Part shown: positions 31,034-44,035 of the stretch, piece after piece
Position numbering within the stretch: position 1 is the stretch's first letter
Layout: every line of letters begins with the position of its first letter
Assembly: GCA_002197995.1 (NCBI GenBank)
Contig: NGZR01000003.1
Location: forward strand, 4,588,001 to 4,652,000
DNA length: 64,000 nucleotides
Direction of reading: 5' to 3'
DNA from: Gaeumannomyces sp. JS-464
Lineage: Eukaryota > Ascomycota > Sordariomycetes > Magnaporthales > Magnaporthaceae
Translations under genes and position numbers: made by a program
Notes under the pieces: generated by a model
Told to the model about the DNA's origin: nothing
Database searches by the model: none
Seen by the model: the letters and a program-made list of their open reading frames with translations, nothing else

Positions 31034-34000
31034 CATGGCAATAGGGCCCGGCGCCCGGGGCTTCGCCCCGAACGCCGTGCTTTAACCGCCGCCCAAGCGA
31101 ACGTTCGACGTAGCTGGGAGGCGGGGGCTACTTTACTTCAACTATTTTAAAGCTAAAATATTAACGTGGTGCTAATGCAAAAGCCCCCTAACGCGTGGAA
31201 AAGGAAGCTTATACTTTGCACCTACCCGTCGTACGAGCTATTTACTCCGGTAAATAGCTGGCACGACCACCAAACCAGGCTTCGGGTAATAACTTACGTA
31301 CGGAAGGACCCGGGGCTTTGGCCCGTAGCGGACCGGCCGGCAGGCAGCACCCGGGACATCCTTTGGCTTACCGTCGCCGGGTGCACCTTCGTTAATATAT
31401 ATAGGCCTTTAGGGGACCCTTCGAAACCCTCGTTAAACCTTTTACTACGTTAACGCCCAACGGCAAAATGCATTATAACTGGGGACTTTAACGCAGGGTC
31501 CCCGGCGTGGGATCCGGTTAGGGGTAATAGGAATAGGGGCCAGGATATAACCTAATAAGCTAATACTTATAACCTCCTCTTACTTACCGACCCAGGCCAA
31601 CCTACGCATAACGACGGGGGCGTTTTGGATTTTACCTTTTCCAACGCCCCTTTAGCAACAGCGGAAATCGACCCTTTGCTAGCAACCGATTCGAACCACC
31701 GCTCGATACGGATCGAGGTCCCTAAACCTAATAACTCCGTTCCGAACTGCCGGCGCGTTACGCTACCAAACGATAAACTACCGATATTCGCAAACGGCGT
31801 AACAACGGGGGCCGGCAGCCTGCCGCCACTTGTAAATCCAAGCACTACGAATTACCTGGATAAAGCGGCCGAGGCATTAACAAACCTGCTAAAAGATGCG
31901 CTAATAGCCCTCGGCCGGGGGCCTAAAGCTAAAAGAAAAAGCCAACCTTAGTGGAACGAAAAGTGCGCCAACGCCCAACGAAACCTTGCAAAAGCTATGG
32001 GAAACGGCGGGCCTTTTACGGCCGAAGCCCGTGCTTTAAAAGCAACGGTTCGAACGGCTAAAAAACAGCATTGGGCCAGCGTGTTGGAAAAAGTGGATTC
32101 CCCGAAAGCGCTATACCGTGCTGTAAAATGGCATAAACTTACACCCGCTATACGGCTTCCCCCGTTAAATATCGACGGGGAGTTTATAATAGCCCCAGGG
32201 GATAAAGCGGAAGCATTGGTCGTAAAATCCTCCGTAGGTTTACAGCGGAGGACGACCTACAAAAGGACCCGTTACAGTAAAGGGCTACCCAAAGGACCGC
32301 ACAAATCCCGTGGGACCCCCACGTCCCCTGGAGGAATGCCGGAAGTGCACCGTCGGCACGGCAAACACGGCCCCAAGCGTCGACTTCTTAACGGTTAAAC
32401 TGTTTACAACGGCTTGGCCGGCAATAGGGGAATACGTTAGGGCCCTTTTCGAAGCCTGCTTTAAAACCGGGCACCACCCGGGCCTTTTCCGCACAGCGGA
32501 GGTGGTTATGCTAAAAAAGCTAAATAAAACGGATATAACGGACCCAAAATCCTACCGCCCGATAGCTTTGCTCCCGTGCTTAGGGAAAGGGCTAAAGCGG
32601 CTGGTGGCTTCGCGGATAGCGTCCCTCGCATTACAACACGGGCTTATAGCCCCGCAACACGCCGGGGCTACCCCGAAAAAAGGCCGCTATCGATTTAACG
32701 GCATGCGTAGCCCACGAGGTGAAACAGGCCTTCCAAAAGCATAAAACGGCCGCCCTCGTTACCATGGATATATAAGGGGCTTTCGCGACGCGTACTCCGC
32801 CGGAGGCTCTTTCGGAGGCTCCTAAACTAAGGCTGGGATTTAACGTTAATACGATGGGTATTATCATTTGCAGGAAACAGGGTGGTTAAAGTGCGTTTGG
32901 AGGACGCCACGGCACCCCTTTTTTCCCCGGACTGCGGGTTACCCCAAGGGTTACCGGCGTTACCAGTTTTGTTTATGCTATATATGGCCGAAATCCTACT
33001 TAAAGCAAAAGCGGTTAAGTACGAATACGCGGACGATATAGGCATTTACGTAACGGGTAGCACTCCGGAGGAATGCTCCCGTAAAGCAGGGGCAACGGTA
33101 ACGGAAATCCTCCGTTGGGGAAGGGCTAATAAAGTGGCTTTCGACCCGGGGAAGTGCGAGCTTATGCACTTTTTTAAGCGGAAAAATCCTACATCCCCGG
33201 CGGTTTACGGCGGAAAGCTTTACCATACAACAAACTACAAAAGCTTTACGGTAGTTAGGGGTTTTTTTCGACCAAAAGCTTAATTTTAAAGCCCACGTGG
33301 ATAACAGGGCTGCAAAAGCCCAAAGCGTTGCCAACCACCTCCGGAAGCTTACGAATTCGATAGGGGGATACCGGCACATTCGGTACATAAAGCCGTTATA
33401 ACGGTTATAATCCCTACGGCTTTATACGAGGCCGAAGTGTGGTATAAGGGCAAAACCAAACCACACCCGTACAAACCAGCACAACAGCAATTTATCCGCT
33501 AAGGCCATTAAATCGAACGGGTGGATAAAGCCTTAACCGCGTCTTTCCGGGCATGTTCCGGCTTGGAAAACCGCACCGATAAACGCCTTGCATTACGAAT
33601 TCGCATCCCAGGCGCCCAGGCGCTTTTAAAACAAGCCCGCCTCCGTTTCGCGGCCCGTATAAATACGGGGTACCGGAAAATCACCCCCTAACCGCAGCTA
33701 GGCCCGGCCTTTAACGCCGAGGGCCTAAAGCAGGCCTGCCCGGCAAGCTTGCGACCTCGCTGCAAAGGACGGCCGAACTTTTTCCGGCTTGCATTCGCCC
33801 GGCTTACGTCCCTTATAAATATACGGGCTTACGAGGGCCACACAAAAAAAGCCCGCAGCCGCAAAAGCTTTTATGGCGTGGCTTCGCACCTTTCCACTTC
33901 CGACGTTATAATATATAGCGACGGGTTTAAAGCAAAGGACGGGGCAGTTGGATACGGCTGGGTAATATACCAAGCCGGCCAACGCAAACTTTCCGGGCAC

Positions 34001-35177
34001 GGCCGGTTAGCGTATTCGGCGGAAGTATTCAACGGCGAAGCGGAAGGGGCCCGAATGGGCCTTCGTAAAGCCGTTTGGAGCTTCCGCAATTGCACTTTCC
34101 ACTTGTGCCTCGATAACATTTCGGCGGCTAACGGCTTTTTAAGTACGGCCCCTAATAGTTCACAAAAGGCCTTTAAAAAAGTCCATTGCTTTATAAACAA
34201 GTACCAAATACACGTCCGTTAGTCCCCGGGGCATACGGGAATCCCCGGGAACGAGGAGGCCGATACCGAAGCAAAGTTAGGTACGGCCCTCCCGATCCCC
34301 CGACACGCCAAACCAACGGTGGCGGGAGTAAAGGCTTTGGCCCGGAAAACAGCCCGGGACGCCCGGAACGCATGGTTTAAGGACAACTTTCCGGATCGGT
34401 ATAAGGCTATAGGCCTCCCGCCGGTACCACAACACACGCCCGAAGCGTTGCAACTGCACCGGAGGGTACTGCAACGGCTAATAGCCGCACGCACCGGCCA
34501 CGGGGATTTCGACTGGTACCACCGAAAGTTCCAGCACGAAAACGACAACCCGTGCCGTTGCGGAAAAAACAAATCCCCTTCCCACCCTGTATTTTGCAGG
34601 TTGGCTAAAACGGCAAAAAACAAATGGCCTATAGCGGACCTTCCCCGGCTTTCGATAGGCCCGGATATTGGAAACGGCTTTTCCAAAAGCCCTCCCTTTT
34701 TGCTTCGTTCGTTAAAGCCACCAACTACTACACTATCGCCGAACGATAACAACAAGGCCCAAAAAGCCTATACATAACCTTTTCCTTTGTACTATTAGGA
34801 TTAACAGTAGGCTCGTTAATCCCCCGCACTTTAGGCCGGGCCCAAAGGAGGTCCCGAAAACCCCCTCCCCCGCCCAAACCCGGCTTTACCCCTTTTCCGG
34901 CATACCCGCCGGCCAACAGCATTACTACCACCCGCAGCGCTTTACAACGCCCCGGCGTATTTTTACGCCCTACTGTCGATTGCCCGCTCACTAACAAGGA
35001 GCGCCGGAATGCGGCCCGACCCCCGTATGCCTTCGGGTTTAATTTGTTAGCCGCCTTAATAGCAGCATATAGCCTAGTGTTAAGCTTAGGTAGCGCTAGC
35101 ACGTCATATGCCCCTTGGGAGGCAGGGACTGGTAAATCCCGATTTACTAACGTCAAATATACTCTCTCTCTCTTTCT
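31034..35177 (+). mobile_element. LINE-2: Tad-type LINE, 5' part missing
   Basis: Matches LINE-1 from 8774 to its end, so all of ORF1 and the ORF2 start are absent. The left edge coincides exactly with the Copia-2 LTR. ORF2 blocks are readable: LMQKPPNAWKRKLI, TDSNHRSIRIEV (endonuclease Asp changed to Asn), YADDIGIYVTGS near 33025 (RT), IIYSDGFKAKDGAVGYGW near 33910 (RNase H) and CRCGKNKSPSHPVFC near 34550. Moderate RIP, between LINE-1 and LINE-3. It ends in a CT-repeat tail (35160-35177) and LINE-3 starts at once. Confidence 0.9.
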
Positions 35178-38100
35178 CGTCGGCCCTACGGCCCGGAGGA
35201 ACGCGTCGCTACCACCCGGGCCCCCCCCGCGCGTTAACGCACCCGACCACGCCGTCCTCGTTGCGGAATTAGCAACACTTAATAAGGCCCGATCAGGGCT
35301 AGGAAGGCTCCCACGACGGCAGCGCCGGCACAGGTGCCCCTCCCCCCCTCCCCTAACGCCGGCGTACGCGCTCATTTGTCGGGTCGGCCGCGGCGGCCGC
35401 GGAGGAAATTATTGCGAGCTATAGCCGCAAATAACAACAAACGGCCCTAATTTACGCCACGTTAGCCCGATCTATCGACGCCGGCATTGCCTCCCTTTCG
35501 GCGGAAGCAATCCCCGAAGCTAACGGCTGGAAAAATTGCTTTATTAACTACGTTAAATAAGCTTTTTTCGGTTTACTTACGCCGGCCGAAAAGGAAAAAA
35601 GCTTATACAAAGCCTTAAAGCCCTCGCAACGCACGCTTTCGGCCATTTACGCGTCGGTAGTTTAAAAGGGCTATTAATAACCCTAATAACCCGCATAAGC
35701 TTATCGAGGCCGTACGCTTTAAATTACCCGGGTACCCCGCTTATTAATAAGCTTTAAAGCCGACTTTCGAATGTTCGTTAAAATCCCGAAAAAACGGTAA
35801 GCTTAGGCTAATTAACAAACGGGTTTTAACATTCGTAAAACTTTTGCCGATAGTAAAAACCTGCTGTTTACGACGGTTAACGTCCCAAAAGCGTACCGAT
35901 TTTTTACCGGGTTCGTATTAAAAGCAAAAACGGCCGATATTTAAAACCGGCTTTTGCAGTACCGATTTAAATTAAGCTGTTTATATAACGTTAAAAGATC
36001 GAAAAGCCCGAAATTTAATATAATTACGTAATTTCCGGCTATTTTACTTTTTTAATTAACGGTTTTAAATAATGCGTTTCGGTATTAAATAAACTAATTT
36101 AAAAAAAAGTAAAAGCCTAAATAAAGTATAAACCGGTAAACGTTAAGCTTTTTAAAACCGGCGTTAATTATTAAAAGCGTATATCGTAAATTATATCCTT
36201 TTATTCGCAAATAGCCGGGTTTAAGCTTTAAAAAATCACTTTTTTTTTACGCCGCGTATAATAACACCCGCCGGTTACCCAGTATACTTTTAGCTGCTAC
36301 GGCTTCCACGTGGCTCGTAATTGCGCTCGGGTTAATAAGTGTTTTTAATGCGGGAAAATAAACGACGACCGGCACGTATAACCGTATACGGCCTTTTCGT
36401 AATGCGCGAATTACTCGGGCCCGTATTTTGCTAACTATTCGAACTGTTTTATAAAGCTTATACGGGTAAATGAAATGTTAAAACATTTAATTTATAAAGA
36501 AAAAAGGGCTGTTAAAAGGTTAAGCGCATAAGCGTACCGAGCGGCGGTAAAAGCGGCGAAAGCCGTCGTTGTTACCGCCGCCGCCGTTATCGTTACTATT
36601 AACGATACCCTTCCCGCAACCGCTATTATTACGGGCGGCTTCGTTGTAACCGTTAATTTAACGGCAAACTTTACAACCGTTACGGCTATTATTACGGCTA
36701 CCGTTATTACTATTAACGATACCGTTAATATAACCGCTATTACCGTTGTTAACCTTACGGTTAATACCGTTATCGCCGTTATTCCAGCCATTTTTATCGC
36801 CGTTACTACTCCCGTTACCCCCGCCGTCGCTTTCGCCGTTATAGCAAACCCGGTAAGCCCGCCGGCTTCGAAAAGCGTGGCTTATACGGCCGATAAAAAA
36901 AAGCATTTTGTTAAAAAACTTAAAGTTAATTTTAATAACTAATACGAAATATTAGCGGATATAAAACTAAACTTTCCCGAGCTTAAAAAGGCTATTAAAA
37001 TAACTGGAAACCTTTCGGAAAAAACCGACGGTACCGCCGGCTAACAATTTTAAAGCTAAAACTTTTAATACATTAACGCCGCTTTTACGTATGCCAGCAG
37101 CCAACCGGATATAACAAACGCATAGCAATAAAGCTTAGCGTTCGGGGCTTCGCCCCGAACGCCGCGTTTTAACCGCCGTTTAAGCGAACGTTTAACGTAG
37201 TTAAAAAACGGGGGCTATTTTACTTTAACTATTTTAAAGCTAAAATATCGACGTGGTGCTAATGCAAAAGCCTTTTAACGCGTAAAAAAAAAAGTTTATG
37301 CTTTGCACCTACCCGTTGTACAAGCTATTTACCCCGGTAAATAACTGGCATAATTATTAAACTAAACTTAAAATAATAATTTACGTGCGGAAAAACCCGG
37401 GGTTCCGGCCGGTTGCGAACCGGCCGGCAGGCAACACCCGGGACATTTTTTAGCTTACCGTCGCCGGGTGCACTTTTATTAACGTATATAAGCTTTTAAA
37501 AAACTTTTCGGAATTTTCGTTAAACTTTTTACTACGTTAGCGTTTAACGGCAAAATGCATTATAATTAAGGATTTTAACGTAAAGTTTTTAACGTGGAAT
37601 TTAGTTAAAAGTAATAAAAATAAAAGCTAAAATATAACCCAATAGGCTAATATTTATAACTTTTTTTTATTTACCGATTTAAACCAATTTACGCATAACG
37701 ATAAAAGCGTTTTAAATTTCACCTTTTTTAACGCCTTTTTGGCAATAGCGGAAATCGACCTTTTACTAGCAACCGATTCGAACCACCGCTCGATACGAAT
37801 TTAAGTTCCTAACCGTAATAACTCCGTTCCGAACTGCCGGCGTATTACGCTATTAAACGATAAACTACCGTTTTTCGCAAACGTGGTAATAATAAAAGCC
37901 GGCAGTTTGCCGCCATTTATAAATTTATGCACGGCGGATTACTTAAATAAAACGGCCGAGGTATTAATAAACTTGTTAAAAAATGCGTTAATAGCTTTTA
38001 GCCGGGGGTTTAAAGCTAAAAAAAAAGCTAGCTTTAATAAAACGAAAAGTGCGTTAACGCATAACGGGACTTTGCAAAAGCTATAGCAAATGGGGGGCTT

Positions 38101-41100
38101 TTTACGGCCGAAGCCCGTGTTTTAAAAGCAACGATCCCGGCGGCTAAAAGATAGCATTAAGCCGGCGTGCTAAAAAAAGTGGATTTTTTAACAGCGTTAT
38201 ACCGGGCCGTAAAATGGTATAAACTTACACCGGTTATACGACTTTCCCCGTTAAATATCGACGGGGAGGTAATAATAACCCCGAAGGATAAAGCGGAAGT
38301 ATTAAACCGCAAAATCCTTCGTAGGTTTACAGCGGAGGACGATTTACAAAAAACTCGTTATAGCAAAAGGCTTTTTAAAAAACCGCACAATTTCCGTGGA
38401 ACTTTTACGTTTTTTTAAAAAAATGCCGGAAATTTACCGTCGGTACGGCAAATACGGCTTTAAACGTTAATTTTTTTAACGGTTAAGCTGCTTATAACGG
38501 TATAACCGGTAATAAAAAAGTACGTTAAAGCTTTTTTCGAAGCTTGCTTTAAAGCCGGGCATTACCCGGGCCTTTTCCGCATAGCGAAAGTGGTTATGCT
38601 AAAAAAACCGAACAAATCGGATATAACGAACTTAAAATCCTATTGCCCGATAGCTTTACTTCCGTGCTTAAAAAAAGGGTTAAAACGATTAATAGCTTCG
38701 CGAATAGCTTTCCTCGCGTTATAATACGGGCTAATAGCCTCGTAATTCGCCGGGGTTACTTCGAAAAAAGCCGTTACCGATTTAACGGCGTGCGTAGCTT
38801 ACAAGGTAAAACAAGCTTTCCAAAAGCATAAATCCGCCGCTTTTATTACTATAAATGTACAAAAAGCTTTTAACGCCGTACTTCGCTAAAAGCTTTTTTA
38901 AAAGCTTTTAAACTAAGGTAAAAATTTAACATTAATATAATAAATATTATCTTTTGCAAAAAACAAAGTGGTTAAAATGCGTTTGGAAAACGCTACGGCA
39001 CTTTTTTTTTTTCCTCGAATTGCGGGCTACTTTAAAAGTTACTAGCGTTACCGGTTTTATTTATGCTTTATATAACCGAAATTTTACTTAAAGCAAAAGC
39101 GGTTAAGTATAAATACGCGAACGATATAAGCATTTGCGTAACGGGTAGCATTTCGAAAAAGTGCTCCCGTAAAGCAAAAACAACGGTAACGGAAATCCTT
39201 CGCTGGGGAAAAGCTAATAAAGTGGCATTCGACCCGGGGAAATGCGAGCTTATGCACTTTTTTAAATAGAAAAATCCTATAACCCCGGCGGTTATAACGG
39301 AAAACCTTACCATATAATAAACTATAAAAGCTTTACGGTAATTAAAGGTTTTTTTCGATTAACGGTTTAATTTTAAAGCTTACGTTAATAATAAAACTGC
39401 AAAAGTTTAAAACGTTGCTAATTATTTTCGAAAGTTTGCGAATTTAATAAAAAAATACCGGCATATTCGGTATATAAAGCCGTTACGATAATTATAATCC
39501 TTACGGTTTTATACGGGGTTAAAATGTAATATAAGGGCAAAATTAAACCACATTTGTATAAATTAGCATAATAGCAATTTATTCGTTAAAGTTATTTAAT
39601 CGAACGGGTAAATAAAGCTTTAACCGCGTTTTTTTTAAACAATAATTCCGGTTTAAAAAACCGTACCGATAAACGCTTTACATTACGAATTCGGCATTTT
39701 AAACGTTTAAACGCTTTTAAAATAAACCCGCTTTCGTTTTACGGCTTATATAAATACGGTATTAAAAAATTACCTTTTAACTATAGCGGTTAAACCGGTT
39801 TTTAACGCCCGAAAGCCTAAAGCAAACTTGCTCGGCAAATATACAACTTTGTTATAAAAAACGGCCGAACTTTTCCCGGTTTACACTCGCTCGGCTTACT
39901 TTTTTTATAAATATACAAGGTTTACGGTAATTATATAAAAAAGTTTGCAACCGTAAAAGCATTTATAACGTAGTTTTGCATTTTTCCACTTACCGACGTT
40001 ATAATATATAACGACGAATTTAAAGCAAAAAACGGGGCAATTAAATACGGCTAAGTAATATACCAAACCGGTTAACGCAAACTTTTCGGGCACGGCCGGT
40101 TAACGCACTCGGCGGAAATATTCGACGGCGAAGCGAAAAAAACCCGAATAGGCTTTCGTAAAGCCGTTTAAAGCTTTCGCAATTGCATTTTCCATTTATG
40201 TTTTAATAATATTTCGGCGGTTAACGGTTATTTAAACACGGCTTTTAATAATTTATAAAAAGCTTTTAAAAAATTTATTACGTTATAAATAAATATTAAA
40301 TATTTGTACGTTAATCCCCGGGTTATATAAAAATCCTCGAAAACGAAAAAGTAAACGCTAAAGCAAAATTAAAATCGGTTTTGCTAATATTTTAACATTT
40401 TAAATTAACGGTAGCCGAAATAAAAGCTTTAACCCGGAAAATAGCCCGGGACGTTTAAAATGTATAATTTATAAATAACTTTCCGGATTAATATAAAGCT
40501 ATAAGCTTTTCGCCGGTATTATAATATACGTTTAAAACGTTGCAATTATACCGGAAAGTATTGCAACGGTTAATAGCCGCACGCACCGGCTACGGGGATT
40601 TCGATTGGTATTACTAAAAGTTTTAACACGAAAACGATAACTCGTACCGCTGCGAAAAAAAACAAATCCTTTTTTTACTTTGTATTTTGCAAGTTAGTTA
40701 AAACGGTAAAAAATAAATGGCTTATAACGAACTTTTTCCCGGTTTTTAACAAGTTTAAATATTAAAAACGGCTTTTTTAAAAGCCTTTTTTTTTACTTCG
40801 TTCGTTAAAATAACCAACTATTATATTATCGCTAAACGATAATAACGAGGTTTAAAAAAAAAGCTCGCATATATTTTATTTTTTTTATTTTTTTACACTT
40901 TTTACCTTTTTTTTGTATTATTAAAACTAATAGTAAGCTTGTTAATTTCCCGCACTTTCGGCCGAGTTTTGGAAGTTCCGAAAACCTTTTAACTTAAACC
41001 CCGGCTTTACCTTTTTATCGGCATACTCGCCGGCCGAACGCATTATTACCACCCGTAGCGCTTTATAACGTTTTAACGTATATATATACGCTTTACCGCC

Positions 41101-41304
41101 GATCGCTTGCTTATTAACAAAAAGCGCCGGAACGCGGCTTAATTTTCGTATACCTTCGGGTTAAATTTTACTAACCGCCGAATAGCAATATATAGTTTAA
41201 TATTTAGCTTAAATAGCGTTAGCACGTTATATGCTTTTTAAAAGGCAAAAACTGGTAAATTTCGACTTACTAACGTTAAATATACTTACTTACTTACTTA
41301 CTTA
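35178..41304 (+). mobile_element. LINE-3: heavily hypermutated Tad-type LINE
   Basis: Starts at CGTCGGCCCTACGGCC, corresponding to LINE-1 position 6898, so about 190 bp of 5' end are missing. It runs to a CTTA-repeat tail at 41285-41304. Almost every ORF is closed. Still legible: TDSNHRSIRI (37770), YANDISICVTGS near 39108 (YADD changed to YAND) and RNase H traces near 40000. C-to-T and G-to-A changes at non-CG sites dominate. It forms an inverted repeat with LINE-4. Confidence 0.9.
39040..41304 (+). repeat. Inner arm of large inverted repeat (plus arm)
   Basis: This part is nearly identical, including mutation-derived stops, to the reverse complement of 41766-44035. Examples: 39061-39290 against 43780-44020 with one or two differences seen, and a 62-codon antisense ORF at 39905-40093 recurring at 42979-43167 with two residue changes. 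Left of about 39040 similarity falls abruptly. Confidence 0.85.
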
Positions 41305-41765
41305 ACATTGCTTTTAAACGCTAGCTGTTTTAACTTATTATTAAAAGTGGCTTAAAGTTACGTAAGTAGTAATTAATGCTTTACAGCTTTAAGCTTATAT
41401 ATAAGTTATAAGAATAATAAACGTTAAATTAGTGGATTTAATAAAAGGGGTTAGTTAAAATATAAGCTAAAAAGGTAAAAGTACACAGCTTGCCGCATAA
41501 TTTGTAATAAAAATTAATGTATTGCAATTAACCGTTTAATAATTAATATAATTACCTTCGTTAGCTTTTACTATTTGCGGCTTCCGTATTATAAACGGGC
41601 ATGCAATTAAAAAGGCATTTAATTAAAAGTATCGCGGTGCAAATTGCTAGCGTTATTAAAAAAAATCGCGTGCGATTAAAAGTATCGCCGTGCAATTAAA
41701 CCGGGCCGAAGTTACAAACGATGGAATTTTATTAAGTTTTACGGCGTTTATGCGAATGGGCTTAT
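41305..41765. other. Spacer of the LINE inverted repeat, with a Copia LTR stub
   Basis: No gene. 41341-41404 aligns with the first 64 bases of the Copia LTR (AAGTGGCTTAAAGTTACGTA against AGGTGGCCTGGAGTTACGTG), highly mutated. Around 41622-41700 an ATTAAAAGTATCGC(C/G)GTGCAA motif occurs twice. The rest is AT-rich and unassigned. Confidence 0.6.
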
Positions 41766-44035
41766 AAGTAAAGTAAGTAAGTAAATAAGTATATTTAACG
41801 TTAATAAGTCGGGATTTACCAATTTTTGCTTTTTAAAAGGCATATAACGTGTTAACGCTATTTAAGCTAAACATTAAGCTATATGTTGCTATCCGGCGGC
41901 TAGCAAAATTAAACCCGAAAGCATACGAAAGTTAAACCGCGTTCCGGCGCTTTTTATTAATAAGCGGGCGATCGGCGGTAAAGCGTATATATATACGCTA
42001 AAGCGTTGTAAAACGCTGCGGGTAGTAATAATGCGTTCGGCCGGCGAGTATGCCGATAAAAAAGGAAAGGCGGGGTTTAAGCTAAAAGGTTTTCGAAATT
42101 TCCAAAACTCGGCCGAAAGTGCGGGGAATTAACGAGCTTATTATTAGTTTTAATAATACAAAAAAAAAGGTAAAAAGTGTAAAAGAAAAAAAAAAAAATC
42201 TATACAAGCTTTTTTTTTAAACCTCGTTATTATCGTTTAGCGATAATATAATAATTAGTTATTTTAACGAACGAAGTAAAAAAAAAGGCTTTTAAAAAAG
42301 CCGTTTTTAATATTTAAACTTGTTAAAAACCGGGAAAAAGTTCGTTATAAGCCATTTATTTTTTACCGTTTTAACTAACTTGCAAAATACAAAGTAAAAA
42401 AAGGATTTGTTTTTTTTCGCAGCGGCACAAGTTATCGTTTTCGTGTTAAAACTTTTAGTAATACCAATCGAAATCCCCGTAGCCGGTGCGTGCGGCTATT
42501 AACCGTTGCAATACTTTCCGGTATAATTGCAACGTTTTAAACGTATATTATAATACCGGCGAAAAGCTTATAGCTTTATACTAATCCGGAAAGTTATTTA
42601 TAAATTATACATTTTAAACGTCCCGGGCTATTTTCCGGGTTAAAGCTTTTATTTCGGCTACCGTTAATTTAAAATGTTAAAATATTAGCAAAACCGATTT
42701 TAATTTTGCTTTAGCGTTTACTTTTTCGTTTTCGAGGATTTTTATATAACCCGGGGATTAACGTACAAATATTTAATATTTATTTATAACGTAATAAATT
42801 TTTTAAAAGCTTTTTATAAATTATTAAAAGCCGTGTTTAAATAACCGTTAACCGCCGAAATATTATTAAAACATAAATGGAAAATGCAATTGCGAAAGCT
42901 TTAAACGGCTTTACGAAAGCCTATTCGGGTTTTTTTCGCTTCGCCGTCGAATATTTCCACCGAGTGCGTTAACCGGCCGTGCCCGAAAAGTTTGCGTTAA
43001 CCGGTTTGGTATATTACTTAGCCGTATTTAATTGCCCCGTTTTTTGCTTTAAATTCGTCGTTATATATTATAACGTCGGTAAGTGGAAAAATGCAAAGCT
43101 ACGTTATAAATGCTTTTACGGTTGCAAACTTTTTTATATAATTACCGTAAACCCTATATATTTATAAAAAAAGTAAGCCGAGCGAGTGTAAACCGGGAAA
43201 AGTTCGGCCGTTTTTTATAACAAAGTTGTATATTTGCCGAGCAAATTTGCTTTAAGCTTTCGGGCGTTAAAAACCGGTTTAACCGCTATGGTTAAAAGGT
43301 AATTTTTTAATACCGTATTTATATAAGCCGTAAAACGAAAGCGGGCTTATTTTAAAAGCGTTTAAACGTTTAAAATGCCGAATTCGTAATGCAAAGCGTT
43401 TATCGGTACGGTTTTTTAAACCGGAATTATTGTTTAAAAAAAACGCGGTTAAAGCTTTATTTACCCGTTCGATTAAATAACTTTAACGAATAAATTGCTA
43501 TTATGCTGGTTTATACAAATGTGGTTTAATTTTGCCCTTATATTACATTTTAGCCCCGTATAAAACCGTAAGGATTATAATTATCGTAACGGCTTTATAT
43601 ATCGAATATGCCGGTATTTTTTTTATTAAATTTCGCAAACTTTCGAAAATAATTAGCAACGTTTTAAGCTTTTGCAGTTTTATTATTAACGTAAGCTTTA
43701 AAATTAAGCCGTTAATCGAAAAAAACCTTTAACTACCGTAAAGCTTTTATAGCTTATTATATGGTAAGGCTTTTCGTTATAACCGCCGGGGTTATAGGAT
43801 TTTTCTATTTAAAAAAGTGCATAAGCTCGCATTTCCCCGGGTCGAATGCCACTTTATTAGCTTTTCCCCAGCGAAGGATTTCCGTTACCGTTGTTTTTGC
43901 TTTACGGGAGCACTTTTTCGAAATGCTACCCGTTACGTAAATGCTTATATCGTTCGCGTATTTATACTTAACCGCTTTTGCTTTAAGTAAAATTTCGGTT
44001 ATATAAAGCATAAATAAAACCGGTAACGCTGGTAA
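41766..44035 (-). repeat. Inner arm of large inverted repeat (minus arm)
   Basis: Partner of 39040-41304, centred on about 41536. Where the two arms differ, the difference is nearly always a transition, and this arm sometimes keeps the less mutated base (for example CAGCATAATAG versus TAGCATAATAG near 43500). Confidence 0.85.

Noticed and set aside
34728..35375. 215-codon minus ORF across the LINE-2/LINE-3 junction
   Set aside because: It spans two elements' untranslated ends, and low-complexity Gly/Arg composition explains its length.
36492..36791. Val/Ile/Thr-rich ORFs (also 46270-46572) resembling a membrane protein
   Set aside because: They are antisense readings of the mutated alanine repeat of LINE ORF1 in LINE-3 and LINE-4, not genes.
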